A DNA stretch of 26,626 bases from Acrasis kona (taxonomy: Eukaryota > Heterolobosea > Eutetramitea > Acrasida > Acrasidae). The stretch spans positions 1 through 26,626 of the forward strand of contig JAOPGA020001704.1 in the NCBI GenBank assembly GCA_026419775.2, given 5' to 3'. Numbering within the stretch: the first letter of the stretch is position 1; each line of letters starts with the position of its first letter. Under the pieces are notes generated by a model. It saw only the letters and a list, made by a program, of their open reading frames with translations, was not told the origin of the DNA and did not search any database. The translations under genes were made by a program, and so were the position numbers. This document shows positions 17,402 to 26,626 of this stretch, one piece after another.

Positions 17402-19012
17402 ATGGATGATGGTTTAGCTTCACAAAAGATGAAGGATTTAAAATCCAGTACTCGTATTGCTGATAGTAACACCAGAAAGTACAAAAACTTTAGCGATAAA
17501 ACTCTCAAGAAACAAGAGATTGCCATCGAAAAACTCAAGAAGGATAACGAGGCACTGAAAGAGCAATTGGCTAGTCAAACTAGAAATATAAACGTCGCTC
17601 AAACAGTAGAACTTGGGTCACGCATTAATAAGCTCAATGAAATTACAGATTCACTCATTAGAAAGTTAAATGTAGAACAGAAAACAGTTGATGAGTTACA
17701 AGTCCAAATTGCGGTACTAGATGCGAAGGTGAAAGAGGCTAGACAAGACATGGGAGGAGTGAATGTGTCAAAAGAGAACACAATGATGATTGAAAGACAA
17801 ATCAAAGTGTTAGAAAATAGATTGGATAAGGCACTCGTCAAGTTCAACGAGGCTATAGCTTACAACAAGAGTCTTCGTGACCAGATACAAAATCTCCGCC
17901 AAGAGAGGGTTGTCTTTGACAACATTTACAAGAAGATGGAATCAGAGCTACACAAGAAACAGGAAGAAATGGCGAAAGTAATCGAACAATCTAACCAGGC
18001 TTTTGAAGAAGGGAACGACGCTCAAATCGAACTATCCAACTTGAAGTTACGTCAAGAGCAACTAATGAGCAACTACGAAGCCGAATTTGAGGAGTTGGAT
18101 AAAATTATCAAAAAAGACGAAACGCTGAATGAAAAGATGAAGATTAAAGAGAAGCAAAGGAGAGACAAAGAACTCATGATGAATGCGACGGGTGATCTCA
18201 ACGAATCTCGGAGACTAGGCGCCACGACGGATCACAAGCATAAGTTAGAGGCAACCAATGCTGAAAAGTTAAAATTCTACGAAGACGAAATTAAAAAGAT
18301 TGAACTAGGAACTGAGCATAACATCGAAGATTTAATCAAGTTACTTTCGAACTCTGAAGACCAAAACTTTTCACTTTTTACATATGTTAATGAACTCAAC
18401 ACGGAAATTGAAAAACTTGAAGAGCAGAATCACGACTTGGACGAGGAAATCAAAAAATGTAAAGGTGACGGAGAAAATAGCGATGCTCAACGGAGGAAGG
18501 CACTCAGCGACCTTCAAGAGAATTTGAACAACACAGAGTTGATGGCACAACAATACATGCACAAGTACAATGTAGCCATGAATAGTTTGAATGCGTTATC
18601 TAGCGGAATACAACAAATGTTCGATGCGGTTGGTTGTGATGCTTCTTCTGTTCAAGAATCTCTCGGCTCCTCGACTGTTACAGAGAGTAACATGATGACC
18701 TATCTTGGAATGATTGAACAACGTACGAATGAACTCATCCAACAACATTTATCAAGGAACCACGAAAATGGAGAGGATCATGATGATACCGTTTCGGTCA
18801 GCTCCGGTATGTTAAGCATAGGACCTCACCAACCATTCGGAGCCGTCCGCCCTTCTATATCACCTCCAACGACTGGAGAAGGTCTCTCCGACGACGATGA
18901 TGACGATGATGAGGAAGAAAGACCACTCACAAGAGATGAGTTGTTATCAAAGACCAAGAAGATGATGATGCAACAACAAAAGAAAAAGAAGAAAAAGAAC
19001 ACAAAAATGTAA
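17402..19012 (+). CDS. Outer dynein arm docking complex coiled-coil protein (ODAD1/CCDC114-CCDC63/ODA1 type)
   Basis: 536 aa, intronless, predominantly coiled coil from about residue 35 to 400. The segment ENRLDKALVKFNEAIAYNKS followed by LRQERVVFDNIYKKMESELH and KKQEEMAKVIEQSNQAFEEG is the signature of the Chlamydomonas ODA1/DC2 and human CCDC114/CCDC63 family, which anchors outer dynein arms to axonemal doublets. This implies a motile flagellum at some life stage. The C-terminal region is disordered, with an Asp/Glu run (18890-18919, GAC/GAT repeats) and a Lys-rich end. ATG 17402 is the first ATG in frame, right after ATATATATAAA. The gene lies 89 nt after RPC6 and ends 16 nt from UAP1. Which member of the family it is cannot be settled by eye. 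Confidence 0.88.
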   Translation: MDDGLASQKMKDLKSSTRIADSNTRKYKNFSDKTLKKQEIAIEKLKKDNEALKEQLASQTRNINVAQTVELGSRINKLNEITDSLIRKLNVEQKTVDELQVQIAVLDAKVKEARQDMGGVNVSKENTMMIERQIKVLENRLDKALVKFNEAIAYNKSLRDQIQNLRQERVVFDNIYKKMESELHKKQEEMAKVIEQSNQAFEEGNDAQIELSNLKLRQEQLMSNYEAEFEELDKIIKKDETLNEKMKIKEKQRRDKELMMNATGDLNESRRLGATTDHKHKLEATNAEKLKFYEDEIKKIELGTEHNIEDLIKLLSNSEDQNFSLFTYVNELNTEIEKLEEQNHDLDEEIKKCKGDGENSDAQRRKALSDLQENLNNTELMAQQYMHKYNVAMNSLNALSSGIQQMFDAVGCDASSVQESLGSSTVTESNMMTYLGMIEQRTNELIQQHLSRNHENGEDHDDTVSVSSGMLSIGPHQPFGAVRPSISPPTTGEGLSDDDDDDDEEERPLTRDELLSKTKKMMMQQQKKKKKKNTKM

Positions 19013-19013
19013 A

Positions 19014-19019
19014 AATAAA
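19014..19019 (+). promoter_or_regulatory. AATAAA 1 nt after the docking-protein stop
   Basis: Likely polyadenylation signal; it leaves at most a tiny 3' UTR before the convergent UAP1 gene. Confidence 0.4.
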
Positions 19020-19027
19020 AGTTAGTC

Positions 19028-19033
19028 TTTATT
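19028..19033 (-). promoter_or_regulatory. AATAAA hexamer overlapping UAP1 stop codon
   Basis: Minus strand reads GAA TAA A; the TAA stop of UAP1 (19029-19031) is inside the hexamer. Confidence 0.45.
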
Positions 19034-20498
19034 CCAAAATGTACGGGAGCTTGATTGTCTTGCCCTTGACGAGCGCTTCAAGACCTTCACCCTCATATGA
19101 AACCAGTGGTGAGATCTCACAATACAAACCGTTCTTCTCGTCAACTTCACCTTCCACAACAGCACCTGCTTGTTCCAGGTACATTTTATTAATCTCACTT
19201 AAATGTTGTCTGCACGTTTGAGGGTTGTCCGATTTTGCCTCCGGTGAATTCTTTAGTGGCGAAAAGTCAGTCTCTCTTGCAACCTCAAGAAGCGCAACTT
19301 TTTTCGTGAGCGGCACAACGTCAAAATTAAAAAGTTCGAGTTTAATTCCATCGACGGACGTATTTCCTACTGTGGGAATCTTTTTTTTAGCAATGTGATA
19401 GTCTTCTTGTTTTTCCATCTTGTCTGCACAGTACTCTAAAAATTCGGTCTTGTAATAAAAGTTTGCAATGTTTCCTGCGTTGAATGCTAATCGGTTGGTC
19501 TCTGGATCAATAGTCTCGGCCATTTGTTTGGTTATTTCAGAATACTCAACCACATTATAATCTCCGTCCTTGATGGCAAACACGCCGACAGGTTCGTGTG
19601 CGTCTCTTTTGGCCACAACTTTGCTGCCCACATCAGCGTTTCTCTCTATGCAGTAGGCGATGAAAGTAGGGTCGGCAACCTTTACTAAAATGTTGTCTAC
19701 GCAATAGGAGTGTATGTGCTCCACGCCGTGGTCTTTCATGTGCTGTAGCATTTTAGTATTCTTCAGCGACGTATAGACGCCTCCATTTCCGTTGGGAGCT
19801 AGGGCGACGCTTGATTTAGACTCTAAGATAATTTTTCCATCTGGATATGACATGCATGGAAGACTTTCCTAGATGCGTTAGTAATGTATGCGGTAATTTC
19901 GTACCTGACTGAAAAAATGAACTGTGCTCTCATCAAGACCAAAGAAATTGTGCTTCTTAAAGAACTCGCTAGAAACCTCACCAGTAAAGTCGCTGGTCAT
20001 GATATACCAGTGAATTACTGGATTAGAACCGGGAACCTTCTCCTGTGCTAGTTTGACAAGTTTGAGAATCCTCTCTGCTTGTAATTGAAATAGTGTTTTC
20101 TTGCTGCCGAGCTTAAGATCATACATTCCCTTTGGCAGTGTCGATCCCAACCTAGTACCCTGTCCTCCGGCCAATAAAAGAACACCAACTTTGCTTTGTG
20201 CGATAAGACTCAAACCGTAATCGTGCCACTTTTTAGCGTTTTCTTTGTCTACTGATTTTAGGACTGCAATTTCGGTGTTTGGGAAGGGGTTGATGTTTTC
20301 AGTGCCTTTCTTCTCTTCAATAGAGTGTTTATAAATCTCATTAAGATGCTCAAGAGAAGTGACGGGAAGAGTTTCTAATTGATCCAATAATTTGATACGT
20401 TCATCCTCGCTGATTTCTCCCCAATATTGAAGCACTTGCGATTGATTTGCGTCTCCAAATCTCTTTGTTTGCCGGTGGAACCTCTCCTCAGTTGACAT
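19029..20498 (-). CDS. UAP1: UDP-N-acetylhexosamine pyrophosphorylase, two exons
   Basis: Makes UDP-GlcNAc (and often UDP-GalNAc) from UTP and the sugar 1-phosphate, for GPI anchors, N-glycans and chitin-like walls; cytosolic. Exons 20498-19905 and 19868-19029 joined over a 36-nt intron with a perfect TACTAAC branch-point-like sequence; 477 aa, the usual length. The pyrophosphorylase signature LAGGQGTRLGSTLPKG is at about 109-124, with YIMTSDFTG and, across the splice, FFSQ-ESLPCMSYPDGKIIL and ALAPNGNGGVY matching the family exactly. Later NILVKVADPTFIAYC and EYSEITKQM are the catalytic-domain hallmarks. The gene is convergent with the flagellar docking gene with 16 nt between stops. Identification is firm. 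Confidence 0.95.
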
Positions 20499-20578
20499 TT
20501 TGAGAATAAACTACAGGCATTGTAAAGTTGACAGGTTTTATTATACATCCCCTTCGACATAAAAAAAATAGTTTATTA

Positions 20579-21325
20579 TCACATTCGCACTAAATTCTTC
20601 AAGCACTTGAGCCGTTTTATTGAAACCCGGCTACATTCACGCACATTTAACGCGTGAATATCGATGAGGTGTGCTATACCCTCATCTGTAATTCTATTGC
20701 AGTGTGACACATTAAAAGTGTGAAGATTTGACAGGTATACAAATCCTTTTCCTGTTATGTTGTGACAGTGAGAGATGCTCAAATCATGGACTCCAGATAA
20801 GTGAACTAGTCCTTTGTCTGTGATCCAGTCACATTCTGATATGTTGAGGTTATAAATGTTTGATAGATGCTCAAGCCCTGCATTTGTTAGTCTGACGCAG
20901 TGCTTGATACTCAATTTATGAACGTTAGAGAGGTAAGCAAGTCCCGTATTTGTTAATCTACTGCAGTTAGATATACTAAGCGTATGCACTCCGGATAAAT
21001 GTGCAACTCCCATGTCAGTTATTCGGTGACAACCAGAAATGCTCAGTGAATGTACATTTATAAATTTAGAGAGTACCTTGTCCGTGATTCGATCATAGTC
21101 GGCGGCATCAATGTTGAGGTTCCTAAAATCTCCTACAAATGCACTCACCATGTCCTCGAGGTTGGCATTTTTATTTACTTTGAATACCTTGTTAGAATTT
21201 GCTCGAAATTCCTTCTTATATTCGTTGAATTGTTTGCACGTCGCCAATACTTTTGCCCAACTGTTGGAATCCAAGAACAAAACAATGTTCAAAAAAGAAT
21301 CTTCATCCAGATCTAATAATATCAT
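20579..21325 (-). CDS. F-box-like leucine-rich repeat protein, 248 aa
   Basis: The N-terminus (LDLDEDSFLNIVLFLDSNSW, then KVLATCKQF) resembles an F-box, which would recruit an SCF ubiquitin ligase. From about residue 85 to 240 there are about seven 23-24-residue repeats of the cysteine-containing LRR type, with LSISxCxRITDxGLxHLS as core (e.g. LSISGCHRITDMGVAHLSG, LSISNCSRLTNTGLAYLSN). The repeats probably bind a substrate protein. ATG 21325 is chosen because it starts the F-box; in-frame ATGs upstream reach into the 3' end of SMC1. The start lies 55 nt after the SMC1 stop on the same strand, a very tight spacing. The DNA repeats are well diverged, so the array is not recent. The F-box call is less sure than the LRRs. 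Confidence 0.75.
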   Translation of the reverse strand: MILLDLDEDSFLNIVLFLDSNSWAKVLATCKQFNEYKKEFRANSNKVFKVNKNANLEDMVSAFVGDFRNLNIDAADYDRITDKVLSKFINVHSLSISGCHRITDMGVAHLSGVHTLSISNCSRLTNTGLAYLSNVHKLSIKHCVRLTNAGLEHLSNIYNLNISECDWITDKGLVHLSGVHDLSISHCHNITGKGFVYLSNLHTFNVSHCNRITDEGIAHLIDIHALNVRECSRVSIKRLKCLKNLVRM

Positions 21326-21379
21326 TTTAAAACTCAACCTTGATATCCTTACAAAGGAGTACATTTTAAAAATCATAAT

Positions 21380-21385
21380 TTTATT
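21380..21385 (-). promoter_or_regulatory. AATAAA hexamer overlapping SMC1 stop codon
   Basis: Minus strand reads GAA TAA A; the stop (21381-21383) lies within the hexamer, only 55 nt before the next start. Confidence 0.45.
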
Positions 21386-24300
21386 CTTGTTCAACATCTT
21401 CATCACCACCATCGTCACCACCAGGCGTCAAAAGCTCACCTCCAGTCCTACTGCCAGCAGTACTCGGTGTAACAGGAACGCCACCACCACCTCTGGGCGT
21501 CTGTGGCCCATCATACTCATGATCCTTCAAATCAAACGTCAACACTCCGCTACTCTTCGTATCATGGTCCCTATACACACCAACAAGACTATCGGCCCTA
21601 CCAAAAAAGTTTTCCTTCAAACTAATAACCAAGAACTGAGCGTCCTTGCCAGCTTTATTCTTTACATAATTACCAATTTTATTTACGTTGGCAGCATCCA
21701 ATGCAGCATCGACTTCATCAAGAATAAAAAAGGGAGAAGGACGGAATTGATGGATGGCAAATAACAGGGCCAACGCAGCGATGGTCTTTTCTCCTCCGCT
21801 CAGTTGAACCAATGCCCTATAACGTTTGGTGGGAGGCATCGCGTTGTACTTGATGCCCTGTAAATAGGGCTCGTCAGGATCGTCCAAACTGATATGGGCG
21901 GTGCCACCCATTTTAAATGTTTTCGATCTGGTCAAATCTTTATAAATTCCATCAATTGCATTTTGAATGGAATCAAATGCTTTCATAAATGTATCGAATC
22001 TCTTCTTTTTGATGGCATCTAATTTATCGGTCACTTGCGTCAGGAGGAGTCTCGCTTGATCGTATAGTTTTTTGCTCTCGTCGAACCTTTCGTTTACGAT
22101 TCCTTGTCGATTGGTCACTTTCAAACTAGGTGCCAATCGATCCAAATCTTGACTCAATTGATCGATTTGAATTTGAAATTGTTTGTTGGATTCTTGATAA
22201 TCTCTACCCGTTAGATTCAATAAATTACGATCCAAATTGGAAAAATCAATCATGATGCCTTGGAATGATTCCGATCGAATCAAGTAATTCGAATCGCTTC
22301 TTTTTTTGGGCGATTCGTCGTCGTCGTCGACGGTCGGCAATTCGATTTCTTCCATTTGACATTTCTTGTACAAATCAATTCTCTTCGTGCGCAAGCTAGA
22401 AATGTTGTTTTCGTAAAGGGTGATTGATTTCTTTTGTTCCCTCAATACATCGTCCACTTGTTTTCTGATGAGCGATTTGATGGTTTGAATTTCTAATTCC
22501 TTATCGTCCATTTCTTGTTTGAGGTTCTTGATTTGATCGCGAATGGGATTGGATTGATTTGTTAAATTCTTGATGAGATCCAAAGTGGTCGATTCGGATT
22601 GATCGGCTTGAACCAGTAATTCTTGATTTGATATCATGGACGTGGACGAAGACGACGAAGATGATTTGGAACGAGACGTAACCACTTGAATCAAATTATC
22701 GATTCGATCAATGATCAATTCCAATTCGAATCGTTGTTGATTGATTTCGGATTGTTTGATTTTATTTTGAATTTCAAATTGACGAACGTCGAATCCGATT
22801 CGTGAATTAAAATCGCCAAAGATTTGATCGTATAATCGATCAATGTTGGATTGGATCCCATTCATTTCTAATTGGAACTGATTGGTGCTGGTTTGATGTT
22901 TGTCGACTTGTGCGTTCAAAGTAACGAGCGTTGAATCTGCATTGGTAATTTCCGATTGCAAAGATGTGATTTTGGTGTTGGTGAATTCCACATCTTGTTT
23001 GGTGTACTTGATTCGATTTTCGACATTACCAATTTCCGATTCCACAGAATTCATCATGGAATCCAATTGTGCCAAATCTCTAGTGATGGATTGCAATTCG
23101 ACCAATACCGCTTCTCTTTGATTCTTCAACGAATCGGGATCGATTGATTTTCCGGTCGATTGTTGATTTCCAAACGTCGATAATTTCAAATGTTCCACTT
23201 GTTTGAATCCACCGGTAATGAATCCACTTTTATTGATGATGGTTCCGTCCAAAGTGACCACCCTTTGTTTTCCGATCGCATCTTGTTTATTAAAGCTCAA
23301 ATCGATGGCCTCTTGTAAAGTATCGCACACCAGGGTGTTACCGACCACATGTAAAAAGGCAGCTTCGAGCGAAGAATCATAATTGATCACGTCCAAAATC
23401 AATTTGGCGCTGTTGCTCACCCTACGTAATCTTTCGTTTATTTTTTTGCTCTTGATCGTATCGAGCGGTATGAATGTGGATTGGCTGATGCGTTGTTCCG
23501 TTAGGTATTGTATGCATTCGATGGCCGTTCTTTCGTTTTCGGTAATGATCGCGTTCAGGTTTTTGCCCAGCGCCACGCAAATGGCAGTTTCGTACTTGTT
23601 GTTGCTGGACGTGCACAAATCTCTCACGCAGCCCTTGACGCCCGGAAATAATCGTTTCATGCTTTCGAGCGCTTCTCTGAAACGTAAATCTTTCGCACTT
23701 GCATTTTTACCGATTTTTGCATCTCGTAATTGATCGCGAATGGATTCGATTTTTGATTCTGATTCTCTTCTTTTGCGCTCCAATTCTTCTTTTTGATTCT
23801 TGTGATTGGCGAGATTGATTTGTAATTGTTGTAATTGGTTGGTGCTGTTCTTGATGACCGTGTTGGATGTTTCGATTCTTGATTTTAATTTATCGACGGC
23901 GTCGTTGAGCGATCTTCGTTCCGAATCAATCTTTTCCAACGTGTTTCTGGACGAACGTAATGAATCATGTTCAATGTCGTACTGTGATTTGATGTGATCC
24001 AATTCTTGTTGTTCTTTGGCGCTTCTCATTCCCAAATCGTTTTTTAATCGTTTGTATTCGTCCATCATGGAATCTCTAATGACTAATTGATCGTTCCCTT
24101 GTGACGTTTGCTTTTCGTTAAAGTCTTGTAAATCTTGTTGGGCCTTGTTCTTTTCTTGTAACAATCTGTTCAATTCTTCTTGATGTTTATCTTTTAATGT
24201 TTCTTTTTTTTGTGCAGAGATTGTTTCTTGTTGTATTTTTTGTTTGAGGAATTTGATGTTGACCGTTAGTCTCGATAGCTTCTCTTGTGCCTTTTCTACT

Positions 24301-25249
24301 TGCGTGGAATTGTTTTTTAATTCTCTTGATTGTTTAATGTGTTCTTTTCTTAGTGAATTGTGTTCCTTTTTCTTCTTTTCTAGATCCTTGTTGTACTTGT
24401 CGGCCGTTGAATTGACTTGTGCAATTTCCTTGTCTATTTTTGATTTTTTGCTCTTGTTGTCTTCAATTTCCTAAGAATGGGTCATGTGACTGGTAGTGAG
24501 CGATGACGTACTTTTTCAATGTGGTACATTTTCCAGAGCAAATAGTCGACTTGGAGGTCGCTAAGCTTATTGGATAGCTCATCATATTCTTTTGCATCTT
24601 TGCTTTGGGACTTTAGTTTGGTCTTTTCAAGAGTGGCGCCCTTCTTCTTTTGAATGTTGATCATGAAGGCGTCTTGTGCGCGGTCATATTCCTCTTTGAG
24701 CTTATCGTATTCCTTCTTGTATTGATCTGATCCGCTCACTTGCTCTATAAGCTTTGTGAGGTCCAAGGTTGACTTGTTTGCTAATGCTTCCACATCACCC
24801 TGGAACACTAGGAAATTTCTTGCTTTGGTCAAAATGCCAAACTTTTTCAACTCATTGTCGTATTCTTCTGCTTTGATCTCCTTGTCGTCTAGCAAATATT
24901 TGGATGTACCACTTTCTTCTACTGTGCGGCGAAATTTATAAGTTACATCTTCTTTTTCGAAAAACATCTAATCATTAATTAATAACCATTAAATTGATTT
25001 TACCTCAACGTGTGCTTTCCTGGCCTTATTGGCGGCATCACCAGCGTAAATCAAGTCTTTTAGATTAGTGCTTCTCAAATAAGTCGCTCTTAATCCAAGG
25101 ACAAAACTAATCGCATCCATAACGTTACTTTTACCAGCACCGTTTGGTCCAATAACACATGTAAAGTCACTAAAGGGTCCAATAGTGTGCTTTCCTTTGT
25201 AGGACTTGAAGTTCTCCACTTCGAGACGGAGAATGGAACCAGCACTCAT
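21381..25249 (-). CDS. SMC1: Cohesin subunit SMC1, three exons
   Basis: ABC-type ATPase that with SMC3 and a kleisin forms the cohesin ring holding sister chromatids. Exons on the minus strand: 25249-25004, 24967-24512 and 24470-21381; introns 36 and 41 nt; 1263 aa, slightly longer than usual. Walker A is GPNGAGKSN (34-42); the N-terminal lobe holds [13 protein letters not shown], which is SMC1-specific. Two long coiled coils flank a hinge ([12 protein letters not shown] ... [16 protein letters not shown]). The C-terminal lobe has signature [18 protein letters not shown] and Walker [16 protein letters not shown]. After the canonical end (GVLTFDL) there is an extra Gly/Thr/Pro-rich tail of about 45 residues with several TP sites and an acidic end, absent from animal and yeast SMC1. 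ATG 25249 begins the family N-terminus ([14 protein letters not shown]). Confidence 0.96.
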
Positions 25250-25463
25250 GTTGTGGGACTCCCGCTTTGCAACGTTTTTTCAAATATCCTGGTTGATAAT
25301 CAAATATCAAGCTTTAGCGGGAACAAATAGATGAACTTAATTTGGTTTGGTCGCAACTCAAGTTTGATGTGGTACTTGGGGACTGAAATTCAACTGCGAA
25401 CTATTTAAGGGACAGAGGTACGTCAGTTCTAATGCGAACTCAACCCAATTTGTTCAAGAAACA
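25250..25463. promoter_or_regulatory. Divergent promoter region SMC1 / uL10-like gene
   Basis: 214 nt between divergent ATGs. It contains GCGGGAAC (25317-25324) and, in the other orientation, ACTCCCGC (25258-25265), both near the E2F consensus TTTSSCGC, and a direct repeat TCAAATATC at 25280-25288 and 25300-25308. AACTATTTAAGG near 25398-25410 is a possible TATA-like element for the rightward gene. All of these are motif resemblances only. Confidence 0.35.
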
Positions 25464-26258
25464 ATGATACCAAGAAACAAGTTATTTTCTATATACACTT
25501 CCAAAATATCACTTTGTTTGGATACATTTAAGCACGTATATGTTATACACCATGATGATTTGTTCGATAAGAACCGTCTAAAGGGATTATTACAGCATAT
25601 TCCCCACCACCTTGATGGGTCGAAGAGGAGCTTGATGAATGCCGCAATAAAAGATTATGCCGTTCGAAAAAACAAAAACATGAGTGCATTAATCTCAGCT
25701 ATACAAGGTGATGTAGTCCTCTTGTTTACAAATGAGAATTTTGAAACAGTACAAAACATGCTTAAGAGTGACAAGATAGACCTTGCAAAAACCAATTCCA
25801 TTCATGAAGGTGCTCCAGTCATTATTACAAGCAATCTATCTTTTGAGAGGTATTCAAAAATAGCCCCTTACTTCTTGACCAGGGGCATTAAAGTATCACA
25901 CAGAGGATACGCAAGATCGAATCTAGAAGATCCACATACATTACTTCAACATGGTGACATTGTTACAAAAGAAAAACTTGAAGTGCTGAACTACTTTAAA
26001 TTGAAAACGAGAAGGCCGAAGACGAAAATTGTGAATTTTTGGAGCGAAGGCGAGCTCTACAACATTCCTAGTGATGACTACATTCAATGTATTATAGACG
26101 AAGCACTGCTTAATGTTAAAATCATACAATTCGTGGTTCCTTGTCATGATTGCTTTGTAGAGTTTAATAACGACGAATCGGACACTGATTCAACAGAATC
26201 TGATTATACATCATCGAGTGATTCGGATGGACCATTTATTGATGACTTGTTTTCATAA
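25464..26258 (+). CDS. Divergent uL10 (P0/Mrt4)-family protein with acidic tail, 264 aa
   Basis: The fold order follows uL10 proteins: DTFKHVYVIHHDDLFDKNRL (strand and helix), DGSKRSLMNAAIKDYA at 51-66 in place of the rRNA-binding GKNTxMRKAI, then IQGDVVLLFTNENFETVQNM, HEGAPVIIT, and the second domain FLTRGIKVSHRG with HGDIVTKEKLEVLNYFKL. Family members build the ribosomal P-stalk (P0) or act as its nucleolar placeholder (Mrt4). The C-terminus (about 236-264) is Ser/Asp-rich and ends SDSDGPFIDDLFS, recalling the P-protein tail SDDDMGFGLFD. The identity to P0 is low, so it is more likely a paralogue than the main P0; organellar uL10 is another option. Intronless; ATG 25464 has a good context (GAAACAATG). 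Confidence 0.55.
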   Translation: MIPRNKLFSIYTSKISLCLDTFKHVYVIHHDDLFDKNRLKGLLQHIPHHLDGSKRSLMNAAIKDYAVRKNKNMSALISAIQGDVVLLFTNENFETVQNMLKSDKIDLAKTNSIHEGAPVIITSNLSFERYSKIAPYFLTRGIKVSHRGYARSNLEDPHTLLQHGDIVTKEKLEVLNYFKLKTRRPKTKIVNFWSEGELYNIPSDDYIQCIIDEALLNVKIIQFVVPCHDCFVEFNNDESDTDSTESDYTSSSDSDGPFIDDLFS

Positions 26259-26626
26259 ACTGAATATGCTACAGTACTTTGATGCCATTCTACCACAATA
26301 GTTGTAATGTAATAAAATAAATGTCAAATGTTTTATCAATTTGATTGAGTATGGTAATAAAACCTGGTCTTATGGCTATGGTTGGAGTGCTTCATGTTGA
26401 CATGCTCCTGCAAGAATGCTCTTCTTCACTTCGAGTCCATCAATTGTTTCTTTTTGTAATCGATTGACAACCCAGGACAATTAATTCAGAGCAAGTCATT
26501 GAATCGTAGCTTGACATGACCAAAAACGTTAGTTGAATGAAGTTGAGGACTCTGTTAGGGTAGATGATCAGAGNNGTGACTAGCGTTCACTCTCATTTGA
26601 AGCAGTTGAGCATCAGTGATGGAAAC
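26259..26626. other. Right end of window, no gene seen
   Basis: Holds an AATAAA (26311-26316), 53 nt after the uL10-like stop. Beyond it no open frame longer than about 40 codons is visible on either strand. Two undetermined bases (nn) at 26575-26576 mark low-quality or patched sequence, so a gene start in the last 100 nt could be missed. Confidence 0.45.

Noticed and set aside
5721-20498. UGP and UAP1 in the same window as a UDP-sugar gene cluster
   Set aside because: They are about 12 kb apart on opposite strands with unrelated genes between, and both are universal housekeeping genes; clustering is probably chance.
20579-21100. LRR array considered as a recent tandem DNA repeat
   Set aside because: Repeat units are similar as protein but well diverged as DNA, as in an old functional LRR domain.
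21111-21764. 217-codon open frame on the plus strand across the LRR and SMC1 boundary
   Set aside because: It overlaps two well-supported minus-strand genes and has no recognisable features.
1-26626. Search for CRISPR arrays, insertion sequences, LTR or other mobile elements
   Set aside because: No regularly spaced repeats, terminal repeats, transposase or reverse-transcriptase motifs were seen; the window is ordinary eukaryotic chromosome.

Overview
The window is compact nuclear DNA from a unicellular eukaryote. Protein genes are split by very small spliceosomal introns: 16 can be inferred, all GT...AG and all 35-42 nt. Stops are standard TAA/TAG/TGA and intergenic gaps are short. An outer-dynein-arm docking subunit implies an organism able to build motile flagella. 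A two-membrane-pass HAMP plus class III cyclase receptor resembles the large cyclase families of Naegleria-like amoebae. A heterolobosean (Naegleria/Acrasis relative) is my best guess; that is inference, not proof.

Layout, left to right. Minus strand 1-5384: the start and most of kynurenine 3-monooxygenase (cut by the window edge), a six-exon EXO1 nuclease, an overlooked 57-residue protein, and a mucin-like GPI-anchored surface protein. Plus strand 5721-10400: UDP-glucose pyrophosphorylase, a YqaJ/lambda-exonuclease-type nuclease, a multipass membrane protein, tRNA-Thr(CGT), and a secreted DNase I. At 10424-10876 (minus) lies a broken ankyrin-repeat gene, followed at 10891-10955 by a stray small-subunit rRNA fragment. 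Then come a Rogdi-type V-ATPase assembly factor (plus), the receptor cyclase (minus), a GST-like protein (plus), a Gly/Ser/Tyr-rich small protein (minus), RNA polymerase III subunit RPC6/POLR3F (plus), the flagellar docking protein (plus), UDP-N-acetylhexosamine pyrophosphorylase (minus), an F-box-like LRR protein (minus), cohesin SMC1 (minus), and a divergent uL10/P0-family protein with an acidic tail (plus).

The genes are a normal mix of housekeeping and cell-surface or signalling functions with no operon logic. Loose themes are UDP-sugar supply (UGP and UAP1), genome maintenance (EXO1, SMC1, perhaps the YqaJ nuclease), and Pol III transcription (a tRNA and RPC6).

Points most worth a second look: the uniform tiny introns; stop codons lying inside AATAAA polyadenylation hexamers in five genes; the chromosomal SSU rRNA fragment; the cyclase domain lacking key catalytic residues; the uL10-like protein whose tail imitates the ribosomal P-stalk tail; the YqaJ nuclease; and a probable one-base frame break near the EXO1 C-terminus.
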